A DNA stretch of 60,158 nt, from positions 1 through 60,158 of the forward strand of contig DJPH01000009.1 of NCBI GenBank assembly GCA_002439755.1, written 5' to 3'. This document shows, piece by piece, positions 17,167 to 26,381 of the stretch. This DNA comes from Prevotellaceae bacterium UBA6417 (lineage in GTDB: Bacteria; Bacteroidota; Bacteroidia; Bacteroidales; Bacteroidaceae). Each line of letters opens with the position of its first letter. Position 1 is the first letter of the stretch. The position numbers and the translations under genes are program-made. The notes under the pieces were generated by a model. It was not told the origin of the DNA and ran no database searches. It worked only from the letters and a program-made list of their open reading frames with translations.

Positions 17167-17174
17167 CAAAAATA
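17167..17174 (-). promoter_or_regulatory. Promoter (-7 element) for GSCFA-murF/alr
   Basis: CAAAAATA reads TATTTTTG on the - strand, about 56 bases from the GSCFA ATG and back to back with the dxs promoter. Confidence 0.5.
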
Positions 17175-17196
17175 GGCGTTTCCACCGAATATATTT

Positions 17197-17204
17197 TAAT
17201 TTTG
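17197..17204 (+). promoter_or_regulatory. dxs operon promoter (-7 element)
   Basis: TAATTTTG is an exact TAnnTTTG match 22 bases before the dxs ATG at 17226. It overlaps an upstream in-frame TTG at 17202, which therefore cannot be the start. Confidence 0.75.
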
Positions 17205-17225
17205 CATGATTATTTAAACCGGATA

Positions 17226-19133
17226 ATGATAGGAACCGACGAAAAATATCCATTGCTCAACAAAATAGACTCCCCGAAAGACCTGAAAAAGCTTTCGGTG
17301 GAACAATTGCCCGAAGTGTGCAGTGAAATTCGGAATGAAATCATCAGTGTACTCGCACATAACCCGGGACATCTGGCTTCCAGCCTGGGAGCCGTAGAAC
17401 TGGCAGTGGCACTTCATTACATTTACAATACGCCCGAAGACCGCATCGTATGGGATGTAGGCCATCAGGCCTATGCCCACAAAATACTGACGGGGCGGCG
17501 CGACCGCTTTAGCACAAACAGAAAATTCGGCGGCCTTTGTCCCTTCCCGACCCCGTTGGAAAGCGAGTATGACACGAACACCTGCGGCCACGCCTCCAAC
17601 TCCATTTCGATTGCGTTGGGAATGTCGGTAGCCGCAGCAAGAGAAAAAAGCAATCGTAAGATTGTAGCCGTCATCGGCGACGGAGCCATGAGCGGCGGTC
17701 TGGCTTTCGAGGGTCTCAACAATGTGGCATCGACCGACAATGACATGCTAATCATTCTGAATGACAACAACATGAGCATAGACAGCAGTGTCGGTGGCAT
17801 GAAACAGTATCTGCTGCACCTGCATACCAGTCCCACTTACAACAATATACGTTTCAAGGCTGCACAAAAGTTTGCGTCTTGGGGCTGGCTCACGGAACAT
17901 CGGAAGAAAGCCATTCTGAGATTCAACAATTCAGTAAAATCAATCCTCTTCAACCAGCAAAACATATTTGAAGGTTTTGACATCCGTTACTTCGGCCCGA
18001 TGAACGGCAACAATGTTCTTGAGCTTGTGCGCATCATACAGGAAATAAAGGACATGAAAGGCCCTAAGCTGCTACATATCCATACAAAAAAAGGAAAAGG
18101 ATATGAAGCAGCCGAAAAAGAAGCCACGATATGGCATGCTCCGGGCAAATTCGATATCGTTTCGGGCAAGCGCATCGTAAAAGAAGAGTCTGAAAACACA
18201 CCCAAATATCAGGTGATATTCGGAAAGACATTGGTGGAACTGGCAAAGAAGAACGACAAAATTGTTGGTGTAACGCCGGCAATGCCAACCGGATGCTCTA
18301 TGGATATCATGATGAAAGCCATGCCCGACAGGGCTTTCGATGTAGGAATTGCAGAAGAGCATGCCGTGACATTTTCGGCAGGCATGGCCAAAGACGGTCT
18401 GCTTCCGTTTTGCAACATATACTCAACGTTTTCACAGAGAGCCTACGACAATATCATCCATGACGTTGCCATCCTTAATCTGCCTGTAATACTCTGCCTT
18501 GACCGCGCCGGACTTGTCGGCGAAGACGGAGCCACCCATCACGGAGCCTTTGACATTGCGGCACTACGCCCCATTCCCAACCTAACCATATCGTCTCCCA
18601 TGAACGGAGAAGAGCTGAGAAACCTGATGTATACGGCACAGCTTCCGGGAAAAGGCTCTTTCGTCATTCGCTACCCCAAAGGAAAAAGCTGCAAAATGAA
18701 CTGTGAAGCACCCTTCAAAGAGATTACCGTCGGGACAGGGCGCAAATTAAAAGACGGGGAGCACACAGCAGTTCTTACATTCGGGCCAATAGGAAACATT
18801 GCCGCCGAAGCTATTGCTGAAGCCGAAAAACGAGAAGCCGAAAAGGGGAACAGACTTTCAGTTGCCCACTATGACATGAGATTTGCAAAACCTCTTGACG
18901 AAAACATCCTGCAAGAAGTGGGAAAAACATTCGCTAAAATCATTACCATTGAAGACGGCGTGAAAGAAGGCGGCTTCGGTAGTGCTATTCTGGAATATTT
19001 GTCAGACCACGACATGCATCCGCAAGTAATCAGGCTGGGACTGCCCGATCACTTTGTTGAACACGGAAGCATCCAAGAGCTTTACAAACTTGTTGGCCTT
19101 GACAAAGAATCCATCATAAAGACAATCATATGA
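17226..19133 (+). CDS. dxs: 1-deoxy-D-xylulose-5-phosphate synthase
   Basis: This 635-residue transketolase-like enzyme condenses pyruvate and glyceraldehyde 3-phosphate with thiamine diphosphate, the first step of the MEP isoprenoid pathway. Visible motifs are VWDVGHQAYAHKILTGR, the ThDP motif GDGAMSGGLAFEGLNN, EEHAVTFSAGMA and LDRAGLVGEDGATHHGAFD. The ATG at 17226 is chosen over the in-frame TTG at 17202 because the promoter element covers that TTG. It overlaps trkA by 4 bases (ATGA), implying coupled translation. Confidence 0.97.
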   Translation: MIGTDEKYPLLNKIDSPKDLKKLSVEQLPEVCSEIRNEIISVLAHNPGHLASSLGAVELAVALHYIYNTPEDRIVWDVGHQAYAHKILTGRRDRFSTNRKFGGLCPFPTPLESEYDTNTCGHASNSISIALGMSVAAAREKSNRKIVAVIGDGAMSGGLAFEGLNNVASTDNDMLIILNDNNMSIDSSVGGMKQYLLHLHTSPTYNNIRFKAAQKFASWGWLTEHRKKAILRFNNSVKSILFNQQNIFEGFDIRYFGPMNGNNVLELVRIIQEIKDMKGPKLLHIHTKKGKGYEAAEKEATIWHAPGKFDIVSGKRIVKEESENTPKYQVIFGKTLVELAKKNDKIVGVTPAMPTGCSMDIMMKAMPDRAFDVGIAEEHAVTFSAGMAKDGLLPFCNIYSTFSQRAYDNIIHDVAILNLPVILCLDRAGLVGEDGATHHGAFDIAALRPIPNLTISSPMNGEELRNLMYTAQLPGKGSFVIRYPKGKSCKMNCEAPFKEITVGTGRKLKDGEHTAVLTFGPIGNIAAEAIAEAEKREAEKGNRLSVAHYDMRFAKPLDENILQEVGKTFAKIITIEDGVKEGGFGSAILEYLSDHDMHPQVIRLGLPDHFVEHGSIQELYKLVGLDKESIIKTII

Positions 19134-20470
19134 AAATCGTAATTGCCGGTGCCGGCGCAGTAGGCACTCATTTAGCAAAGCTTCTGTCGCGCGAACGGCA
19201 CGATATCACTGTCATTGATGAAAATCCAGACAGGCTGACAGACCTTGCCAATAATTATGATGTCATGACAAAGTCCATTTCACCTATATCCATCGAAGGG
19301 CTGCGCTCCATCGGAATTGAAGATGCAGGGCTTTTTATCGGCGTTACACCACAAGAATCCGACAACATGACGGCATGCATGCTTGCCCATAAGATGGGAG
19401 CAGGAAAAACCGTGGCACGAGTCAACACCTACGAATACATACAAAAAAAGAATCAGGAGCTGCTCCACAGCACCGGCATCGATTCAATCATTCTTCCTGA
19501 AATGATTGCAGCACAGGAAATCGCCGGAAACGTAAGCCGCAGCTGGATTCGCCAATGGTGGGAGGTCGAAAACAGCGATTTAGTCATGATGGGTATCAAG
19601 GTTCGCAACAACTGCCGTTTGCTCAACGTTCCTTTGAAAGACTTGTGCGGACCGGAATCTCCCTATCACATTGTAGCCATAAAACGCGGCGATGAAACAA
19701 TCATTCCACACGGAAACGACATTATATATGCCTATGACCTGGTGTTCTTCATGACCACACGCAAATATATTTCCTATATACGTGAACTCACAGGTAAAGA
19801 GGATTTCCCCGATGTCAAGAATGTGGCCATCATGGGCGGCGGCATTACCACGCTTTTTACCGCACAGCTCCTGCCCGACTACATGAAAATAAAAATCATT
19901 GAGCGGGATGAGCAACGTTGCCGCGAGCTGTTCGAACAATTGGACAACAGAAAAGCGATGATCATACATGGTGACGGACGCGATATGGCACTGCTGCAAG
20001 ACGAAAACATACCCAACTCGGAAGCATTCATAGCCTTAACGGGAAGCTCCGAGGCAAATATCCTAAGTTGTCTGGCGGCCAAGCGAATGAACATACACAA
20101 GACCATTGCTATGCTCGACAACCTGAGCTTTGTCAGCATGGCAGAAAGCCTTGACATAGGAACTCTGATAAACAAACAGAACATTGCCGCAAGCTACATC
20201 TATCAAATGATGCTGAAAGCCGATGTAACCAATGTAAAAAGCCTTGTTGTGGCAAATGCCGACGTTGCAGAATTTAAAGTAAAAGAAGGAACCAAAATCA
20301 CTCACAGGCAAATCAAGGATTTACGGCTTCCGGAAGGTGCCACATTGGGAGGCTTGGTACGCAACGGACAAGGCCTGTTGATAAATGGTAATACACAAAT
20401 TCAAGCAGGCGACCGCGTTGTTACGTTCTGCATCGGAAATGATTTACGCAATCTATCCTCTTTCTTCTGA
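19130..20470 (+). CDS. trkA: Trk potassium uptake regulatory subunit TrkA
   Basis: This 446-residue cytoplasmic protein has two RCK modules. Each has a Rossmann nucleotide-binding motif, IVIAGAGAVGTHLAKLL at the N-terminus and VAIMGGGITTLFTAQLL near residue 232, and each is followed by a TrkA-C domain. It gates the TrkH channel with NAD(H) or ATP. It is sandwiched between dxs (4-base overlap) and trkH (1-base overlap). Confidence 0.96.
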   Translation: MKIVIAGAGAVGTHLAKLLSRERHDITVIDENPDRLTDLANNYDVMTKSISPISIEGLRSIGIEDAGLFIGVTPQESDNMTACMLAHKMGAGKTVARVNTYEYIQKKNQELLHSTGIDSIILPEMIAAQEIAGNVSRSWIRQWWEVENSDLVMMGIKVRNNCRLLNVPLKDLCGPESPYHIVAIKRGDETIIPHGNDIIYAYDLVFFMTTRKYISYIRELTGKEDFPDVKNVAIMGGGITTLFTAQLLPDYMKIKIIERDEQRCRELFEQLDNRKAMIIHGDGRDMALLQDENIPNSEAFIALTGSSEANILSCLAAKRMNIHKTIAMLDNLSFVSMAESLDIGTLINKQNIAASYIYQMMLKADVTNVKSLVVANADVAEFKVKEGTKITHRQIKDLRLPEGATLGGLVRNGQGLLINGNTQIQAGDRVVTFCIGNDLRNLSSFF

Positions 20471-21933
20471 TGTCGGTACTCAATTACAAAATACTATCAC
20501 GAACCATCGGTTCCCTGCTCTTTGTTGAAACAGGGATGTTCCTTGTCTGCCTGATTGTAGCGGCCATTTATAAGGAAGCAGACATGACAGCCTTTGCCTT
20601 TTCGTCTTTACTTACATTCTTCATCGGATTTATATTGAAATATATCGGACGTTCGTCCGGTAAAACGCTCAATCGCCGTGACGCATTCTTTGTTGTGGCA
20701 GTTACATGGATTGTTTTTTCAACCATAGGGATGCTTCCGTTTCTGATGACAGGCGTATGCCACAACATCTCGGATGCTTTCTTTGAAACTATGTCGGGTT
20801 TCACCACAACAGGGTCTACAATCATCAACAACGTAGAGACTTTGCCTCACGGAATTCTCTTTTGGCGCAGCCTAACCCACTGGGTTGGCGGATTGGGTAT
20901 CGTTATTTTTACGATGGCACTTCTACCGAGCGCAGGTGAAAGCAATATCAGACTTTTCTCGGCCGAAGCAACAGGACCGACCCACGAAAAACTACATCCA
21001 AGAATACGAACCACCGTCAAATGGCTGTTCCTGCTCTATTTCTTATTGACATTGGCTTGTTCTGTATCATTATGGCTCTGCGGCATGAATGTATTTGACA
21101 GCATCAACCATGCAATGTCGACCATCTCTACCGGAGGATTTTCCACGCACAATGCAGGCATTATGTTCTATAACTCAGCAGCTATAGAATATATCGAAAT
21201 CGTTTTCATGTTTCTTTCGGGAATTAATTTTTTCCTGCTATACCTGATTCTCCAAAAGAAAAGTTTAAAGATGCTCGTACAAGACAGCGAATTCAGGTTC
21301 TATACTTCATGTATACTGATAACCGCCATGATAGCAGCCATTGTTCTTGTTTTGTACAGCGGCTACAATGTTGAGCATGCCTTGCGATCGGCCCTTTTTA
21401 ATATAATTTCCGTGCAAACCACTACCGGATTCGTTTCAGAAAATATAGCCTTGTGGTGGCATCCTGTGTGGTTCTTCCTCTTTTTTGTAATGATTGCCGG
21501 CGGATGCGCCGGTTCCACATCCGGAGGTATCAAGTGCATCCGGCTTCTGACATTGGGGAAGACTGCAACCAATCATTTCAGACATATGCTTCATCCCAAT
21601 GCATACATTCCCATCCGCGTCAACCACACGATTGTTTCAGAGGCTGTAGAACAGAGTCTTATGGCTTTTCTTTCCATGTATGGCGTGTTGCTCGTCATTG
21701 GCACCCTTTGCTTTGCCGTCATGGGAATTTCTTTTTTTGATTCTCTCAATATCGTAATATGCTGCATTTCAAATGTAGGTGCCACCGATGGCCTGTCATA
21801 TACACCTGTCACCAACCTTTTCACCTTGCCTGACGCAGGCAAATGGTTGTGCTCATTCTTAATGTTAGCGGGGCGTCTTGAAATTTTCCCGTTACTGCTA
21901 CCCCTTGTCCCTGCTTTTTGGAAAAACAATTAA
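20470..21933 (+). CDS. trkH: Trk potassium transporter membrane subunit TrkH
   Basis: This 487-residue integral membrane protein has many hydrophobic helices and the four-fold repeated K+ selectivity loops of the TrkH/KtrB family, such as FETMSGFTTTGSTI (about 108-121), TISTGGFSTHN, ISVQTTTGF and CCISNVGATDGLS. It forms the K+ pore that TrkA gates. It overlaps trkA by one base, and its end overlaps the most upstream possible manA start. Confidence 0.96.
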   Translation: MSVLNYKILSRTIGSLLFVETGMFLVCLIVAAIYKEADMTAFAFSSLLTFFIGFILKYIGRSSGKTLNRRDAFFVVAVTWIVFSTIGMLPFLMTGVCHNISDAFFETMSGFTTTGSTIINNVETLPHGILFWRSLTHWVGGLGIVIFTMALLPSAGESNIRLFSAEATGPTHEKLHPRIRTTVKWLFLLYFLLTLACSVSLWLCGMNVFDSINHAMSTISTGGFSTHNAGIMFYNSAAIEYIEIVFMFLSGINFFLLYLILQKKSLKMLVQDSEFRFYTSCILITAMIAAIVLVLYSGYNVEHALRSALFNIISVQTTTGFVSENIALWWHPVWFFLFFVMIAGGCAGSTSGGIKCIRLLTLGKTATNHFRHMLHPNAYIPIRVNHTIVSEAVEQSLMAFLSMYGVLLVIGTLCFAVMGISFFDSLNIVICCISNVGATDGLSYTPVTNLFTLPDAGKWLCSFLMLAGRLEIFPLLLPLVPAFWKNN

Positions 21934-21938
21934 CCCAA

Positions 21939-22937
21939 ATGAAAACCATGTCACCATTGTCCAAGCCTATCAAGTTTCGCCCAATCCTGAAGCAAACCCC
22001 CTGGGGTGGCAATCGCATCGTTCCTTTCAAGCATATGAACGATGCCATCGACCATATCGGTGAAAGCTGGGATATTTCAAGTGTCAACGACAATATTTCC
22101 ATTGTGGCCGAAGGTGTTTATGCCGGAACGACGCTGAACGATATGATATCACGGTTTCAAGCAGATTTGGTGGGGCATAAAGTATATGCAAAAAACGGCA
22201 ACCGCTTTCCATTGCTCATCAAGTTTATAGATGCACACAACGACTTGAGCATACAAGTACACCCCAACGACAAGATTGCCGGCAACCAGGGCTACAGCAA
22301 TGGAAAGACCGAACTATGGTATGTGCTTGATGCCAAGCCGGACGCATCATTGCTGTGCGGCTTCAACAAGGAAGTTACAAAAGATGAATATCGCAGCCGT
22401 GCTTGCGACGGCACCATTTGTGACATCATCAAAAGATTTCCCGTAAAAGAAAACGACTGTTTTTTTATTCCTGCAGGACAAGTACATGCTATCTGTTCAG
22501 GAATTTTTCTAATTGAGATACAGCAGACAAGCGATACGACCTATCGCATCTTTGACTATAACAGAAAAGGAATTGACGGGAAGTTGCGCCCTCTTCATAT
22601 CAACGAAGCAGAGCAGGCCATTGACTTCAACGGAAAGGACAAGGGAGGAAAAATTGATTACGATTTCCTGCTCAACCACCGCAACGAAATAGTTAAATGC
22701 CCCTACTTCACCACATCTTCCTATGGGCTCACCCTTCCATTGACAATTCCTTTAAAAACTGTGGATTCTTTTGTCATACTGATAGCATACAGCGGATGTT
22801 TTACAATAAGTCTGGACCACAACGAACCAATGCAGGTCAATGCCGGCGAAACCATTCTTATTCCGGCATCAGCCGCATCGGCACATATTGTGCCCATAGA
22901 CAACAGCTGCCATTTCCTCAGCGTACACATAGACTAA
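21939..22937 (+). CDS. manA: Mannose-6-phosphate isomerase, type I
   Basis: About 332 residues of a cupin-fold zinc enzyme that interconverts fructose 6-phosphate and mannose 6-phosphate, feeding GDP-mannose and GDP-fucose synthesis. Zinc-ligand motifs are visible: DLSIQVHPND and GKTELWYVLD, then FFIPAGQVHAI. The start MKTMSPLSKPIKF is preferred because it avoids most of the overlap with trkH; an in-frame ATG at 21918 is the alternative. It is the last gene of the dxs-trkA-trkH-manA run, near an exopolysaccharide locus that may use mannose. Confidence 0.93.
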   Translation: MKTMSPLSKPIKFRPILKQTPWGGNRIVPFKHMNDAIDHIGESWDISSVNDNISIVAEGVYAGTTLNDMISRFQADLVGHKVYAKNGNRFPLLIKFIDAHNDLSIQVHPNDKIAGNQGYSNGKTELWYVLDAKPDASLLCGFNKEVTKDEYRSRACDGTICDIIKRFPVKENDCFFIPAGQVHAICSGIFLIEIQQTSDTTYRIFDYNRKGIDGKLRPLHINEAEQAIDFNGKDKGGKIDYDFLLNHRNEIVKCPYFTTSSYGLTLPLTIPLKTVDSFVILIAYSGCFTISLDHNEPMQVNAGETILIPASAASAHIVPIDNSCHFLSVHID

Positions 22938-23107
22938 GACAATTCTTTTAAGGAGATAGGACTGTTCGTCCTTCAATTCCATTCATACAGAATTTTATTG
23001 ATGTAACTCATCGGACTGAAAGGGAGCAAATCCAGACGAAAAGGCTGAAAAGAGAAAAAGAAAGGTGGTGATTTATGTGACAATGCACGCTGACTAAGAC
23101 AGAATGG

Positions 23108-24100
23108 TCAGAAGCTGTCGTAGACACGGGCATAGGCGTCTTCGATGACTGAAGGAAGAAAACGCTTGGCGTTTTCCCTTCCTTTGGCTATGAGGTTGTC
23201 GCGATAGGCTGCATCTCTGGTTACTTTTTTTATGGCTTCGCGTATTTGACCGATATCACGAGGATTTTCAACGTAACAGGCTGCATCTCCGCCAACTTCG
23301 GGCATGGGAGCAATGCGCGAGGTGATAACGGGACGCCCTGCCATGTTGGCTTCGAGGATTGGCATTCCGAAACCTTCGTAGAGAGAGCAAAAGAGCACCA
23401 TATCCGATTGGCAATAAAGGCCGTAGATTTCTTTGTCGGTCAGGTCGGTCAGGTTTTCACAATCCACCTTGGTCTCTTCTATGGCCTTGCGGATTGCGGG
23501 TGTAAGTTTTCCCACTATCGTTACGCGGCAGGACAGCCCTTGAAGTGCATGAAGCTCGCGCTCCACATTCTTGTTCCATCCGGTGCCTATCATCAGTATG
23601 CGCGGACACGCGGCATTGAAGGTCTTAGGAGAGTAGCTGAATATGGAGGTATCGATGGCATCGGGTATCACTACGATGTCGGTGCGCGAAGTGAAACGCA
23701 TTAGGGAACGCCGGGTGTTTTCGGAGATACAGACGATGCGTCCGACAAATTTCAAAGGCCAGACAAAGTAGGTATACTTGAAAAACAGGCGTTTCGCCCA
23801 CGATTGGCTGTTGTCTGCCATCACTGTATCATGAACCGTCAAGACTGACCGGCAACCTATCAAAGCCAGCACCATATAGTGATAATCGCCTGTAAGATGG
23901 TTGATGCCCTCGCGGTCGCGATGACGGTATACATAGAGCAGGTTGCGGAACATGGAAATGATTCCCGTTGTATGATAAGGCACAGTGTAACAGCATACCC
24001 TGCGCGTTTGTTTGAAATAGTTGACAAACACTTGAGAGACTTTGGCAATGCTGACACCGGCCGAAGGATGGCGGAAGAAATAGGTGATACGACTGTTCAT
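23108..24100 (-). CDS. Glycosyltransferase family 4 (exopolysaccharide)
   Basis: This 330-residue GT-B glycosyltransferase has the retaining EX7E motif as YEGFGMPILEANMAG near residue 250 and the nucleotide-binding ILMIGTGWNKN. It would transfer a sugar from a nucleotide donor to a lipid-linked acceptor in the cytoplasm. It is the last gene of the five-gene exopolysaccharide operon, 11 bases after the EpsG-like gene. It is the only glycosyltransferase here apart from the initiating one. Donor and acceptor cannot be predicted. Confidence 0.9.
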   Translation of the reverse strand: MNSRITYFFRHPSAGVSIAKVSQVFVNYFKQTRRVCCYTVPYHTTGIISMFRNLLYVYRHRDREGINHLTGDYHYMVLALIGCRSVLTVHDTVMADNSQSWAKRLFFKYTYFVWPLKFVGRIVCISENTRRSLMRFTSRTDIVVIPDAIDTSIFSYSPKTFNAACPRILMIGTGWNKNVERELHALQGLSCRVTIVGKLTPAIRKAIEETKVDCENLTDLTDKEIYGLYCQSDMVLFCSLYEGFGMPILEANMAGRPVITSRIAPMPEVGGDAACYVENPRDIGQIREAIKKVTRDAAYRDNLIAKGRENAKRFLPSVIEDAYARVYDSF

Positions 24101-24111
24101 GGCACAGAATT

Positions 24112-25197
24112 TTATTCAAACAAAACGCAACGATATGGATTGAATATATCCACACCGGAAGATTCTATAAACCCATTTATACCTTTCGTCATGGTCATCA
24201 AACCATAAGCGAAGAACGCAAGATAGTAAATCTTGCGAGTGGCATTGTCCTTGAAGACATAAAGAGTCATGGGGACGATGAGAATTTCAAAAATATTGAA
24301 AGGAAGAGCACCGCGGTTCACTATGACCTGCAATAGGGTATTATTGAATAAAAGGTAAATGCACAAGGACACAAAGTAGAGATTGAAAAATAAGGAAAAG
24401 TATTTGACTTTCTTGAATGCATCGAAATAAATCAGTATGATAAGCACCCATATCATACGTTTGGCGATGCCCATCAGTTGGGCAACCAGCGGAATGGCTT
24501 TTGAACCCTCGTAGGCATATTTGTCGGCCTTATCGCCGAGATCGCTTCCCAACAGATAAAAGAGCTCAAGAGGCAACTTGCGGATAAGACCGGAAACGGC
24601 AATCGCTAAAAACAAGGAAATGCTGACAATATATACTATCCTTTTGAATGGACGATTGAGAAAATAGGCAATAGAAAAAAGAAGGGCACCGTTATGAAAA
24701 AGCATAGACAAAACCATGCAGGCTATAAACGGATAGGGTTGACGATTGAATATGAATCTAATGGAATAAAACGATATGGCAAGGGCTATGTATTGGCGGT
24801 TCATGCCTAAATATCCGAGCATCATCGCATACAAGAGAGCAAGACTCAGTAGCGGATAGGCGGCATACTTGTATATGGTTGAACCTATAAGTGAATATAC
24901 AATGACGGCATGGAGCAAAAGAAACACAGTGTACTGGTCGGTAACAGTACGAACTATCTTATTGAGCAATACATAGCCGGGCTCAAAATAAACGGCATCG
25001 CCCTTAACAAGAAGGCAATAACGAAAAAAACGGTAATAGACATCCCAATCGGTAGCTATGAACCAACGCAAACCGTCGTGCAGGACCAACCAACACAAAC
25101 TGAAGAAAAATATGCGCGAAACGTATTTCTGATTGTCCGAAAAGACATTATAAAAGCCTAATGCGAACAATGCGATAAGCGTGGCATAGTAGATCAT
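24112..25197 (-). CDS. EpsG-like polysaccharide polymerase membrane protein
   Basis: This 361-residue protein has about ten hydrophobic helices and small loops, resembling the EpsG family of Wzy-like polymerases (conserved GYVLLNKIV and YLGMNRQYIALAISFY segments). It would join repeat units on the periplasmic side of the inner membrane. It lies between wzz-like and GT4 genes, 15 bases from the former. Confidence 0.85.
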   Translation of the reverse strand: MIYYATLIALFALGFYNVFSDNQKYVSRIFFFSLCWLVLHDGLRWFIATDWDVYYRFFRYCLLVKGDAVYFEPGYVLLNKIVRTVTDQYTVFLLLHAVIVYSLIGSTIYKYAAYPLLSLALLYAMMLGYLGMNRQYIALAISFYSIRFIFNRQPYPFIACMVLSMLFHNGALLFSIAYFLNRPFKRIVYIVSISLFLAIAVSGLIRKLPLELFYLLGSDLGDKADKYAYEGSKAIPLVAQLMGIAKRMIWVLIILIYFDAFKKVKYFSLFFNLYFVSLCIYLLFNNTLLQVIVNRGALPFNIFEILIVPMTLYVFKDNATRKIYYLAFFAYGLMTMTKGINGFIESSGVDIFNPYRCVLFE

Positions 25198-25212
25198 GGC
25201 TCCGATAGGACA

Positions 25213-26370
25213 TCAATCGTTTCCAATGCCCGTCTTTTCCGACTCAGACGGCAAGGGCCGGTCACTGCACGAAGCATCGTCACCCTTATGCGGTTGCCGT
25301 GACAATTCACGCTCGCGACGGAAATAAAGATAGGCCGTCACCGCCAACATGGACATGGCAAAAAACATGACAATGGTGCGCATTCGCTTGGGACCGGCAG
25401 GAAGCAGCGGCACAGTGGCCGACTCGATGGTCGTGAACACAGGAGTCTTTTCCTGGACCTTAGCCTTTGAAATCTGAAGCTGCTGGGCAACCTGAGAATA
25501 AACATTATAAGCCAGCTGCATCTCATTCTCCAGATTTGTCTCTTCGGTCTTATACGAAGCAAGGTAGAGTTCCTCATGACTGTCGGCATAATCGGCATAC
25601 TTCTGACGGGCTCTTTCATAATTGCTCTTGGCTTCAACCAAAAGTTTCTCAGAATAAGCCACATCCACACGCGCCTTGTTGGTTCGGTATTGTATGATAA
25701 AATCCTGAAGACGGTTCATGATGGAATCGGCAAACAAGGCCGACACGACAGGATCCTGTGCCGTAGTGACAAGAGTAATGACATTGGTATGCTTATCGAC
25801 GGAACAATTGATGGAAGCACCGATGGCCTGAGCAATGGCATCCTCAATCAAAGACAATCTGAAAGGATTGACACCCTTCTGACCTGAAGATGCAGATGGA
25901 GACGCTTCTTTCTTGAAAAGATTGGAAATACCGTTCCTTACATATATGATAGGATATTGCCAAAAAGGTATCTTCTGCATCGTGGTTAAATAATCATAGA
26001 GCGAAACAGGCACAGTATTGTCCTTCGTATGGACCTGAATGTCAAACAGACTGACCAAAAAAGACTTTGACCTGAACAACTCGGGATACAGCTCTGGATA
26101 AATGGCATCTTCGCCCGACGAACTGCCGCCAATCTTGATGTTTGCAAGCGAAGCAAGCGAGCTGAGAGCACCGCCGGAGCCCGTAGACTCTTCGGGTGCA
26201 AGCTTGACTTCTGTAGAATAGAAACGAGGCAGACTGTAAACGTATATTGCCGAAAAAACTATGGCAACAATACCGACCTTTACATAAATGCGCTTGAAAC
26301 CAAGGCAATACTTAAAAATTTCAACAAAATCTATCTGACGCTTTATATGCGGAACTTTGTTCTCCTCCAT
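25213..26370 (-). CDS. Wzz-type chain-length determinant
   Basis: This 385-residue protein has one TM helix near residue 33 and another near 350, flanking a periplasmic region with a coiled-coil stretch (about 230-310), the layout of polysaccharide co-polymerases. A Pro-rich PLLPAGPKR motif precedes the second TM, and the short cytoplasmic tail has no Walker motifs or Tyr cluster, so no kinase domain is fused. It would set polymer length with the EpsG-like polymerase. It starts 11 bases after the export gene. Confidence 0.92.
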   Translation of the reverse strand: MEENKVPHIKRQIDFVEIFKYCLGFKRIYVKVGIVAIVFSAIYVYSLPRFYSTEVKLAPEESTGSGGALSSLASLANIKIGGSSSGEDAIYPELYPELFRSKSFLVSLFDIQVHTKDNTVPVSLYDYLTTMQKIPFWQYPIIYVRNGISNLFKKEASPSASSGQKGVNPFRLSLIEDAIAQAIGASINCSVDKHTNVITLVTTAQDPVVSALFADSIMNRLQDFIIQYRTNKARVDVAYSEKLLVEAKSNYERARQKYADYADSHEELYLASYKTEETNLENEMQLAYNVYSQVAQQLQISKAKVQEKTPVFTTIESATVPLLPAGPKRMRTIVMFFAMSMLAVTAYLYFRRERELSRQPHKGDDASCSDRPLPSESEKTGIGND

Positions 26371-26381
26371 AGCCTTTTTCT

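Noticed and set aside
17202..17225. TTG start for dxs
   Set aside because: The TTG is part of the -7 promoter element and would lie upstream of the transcription start.
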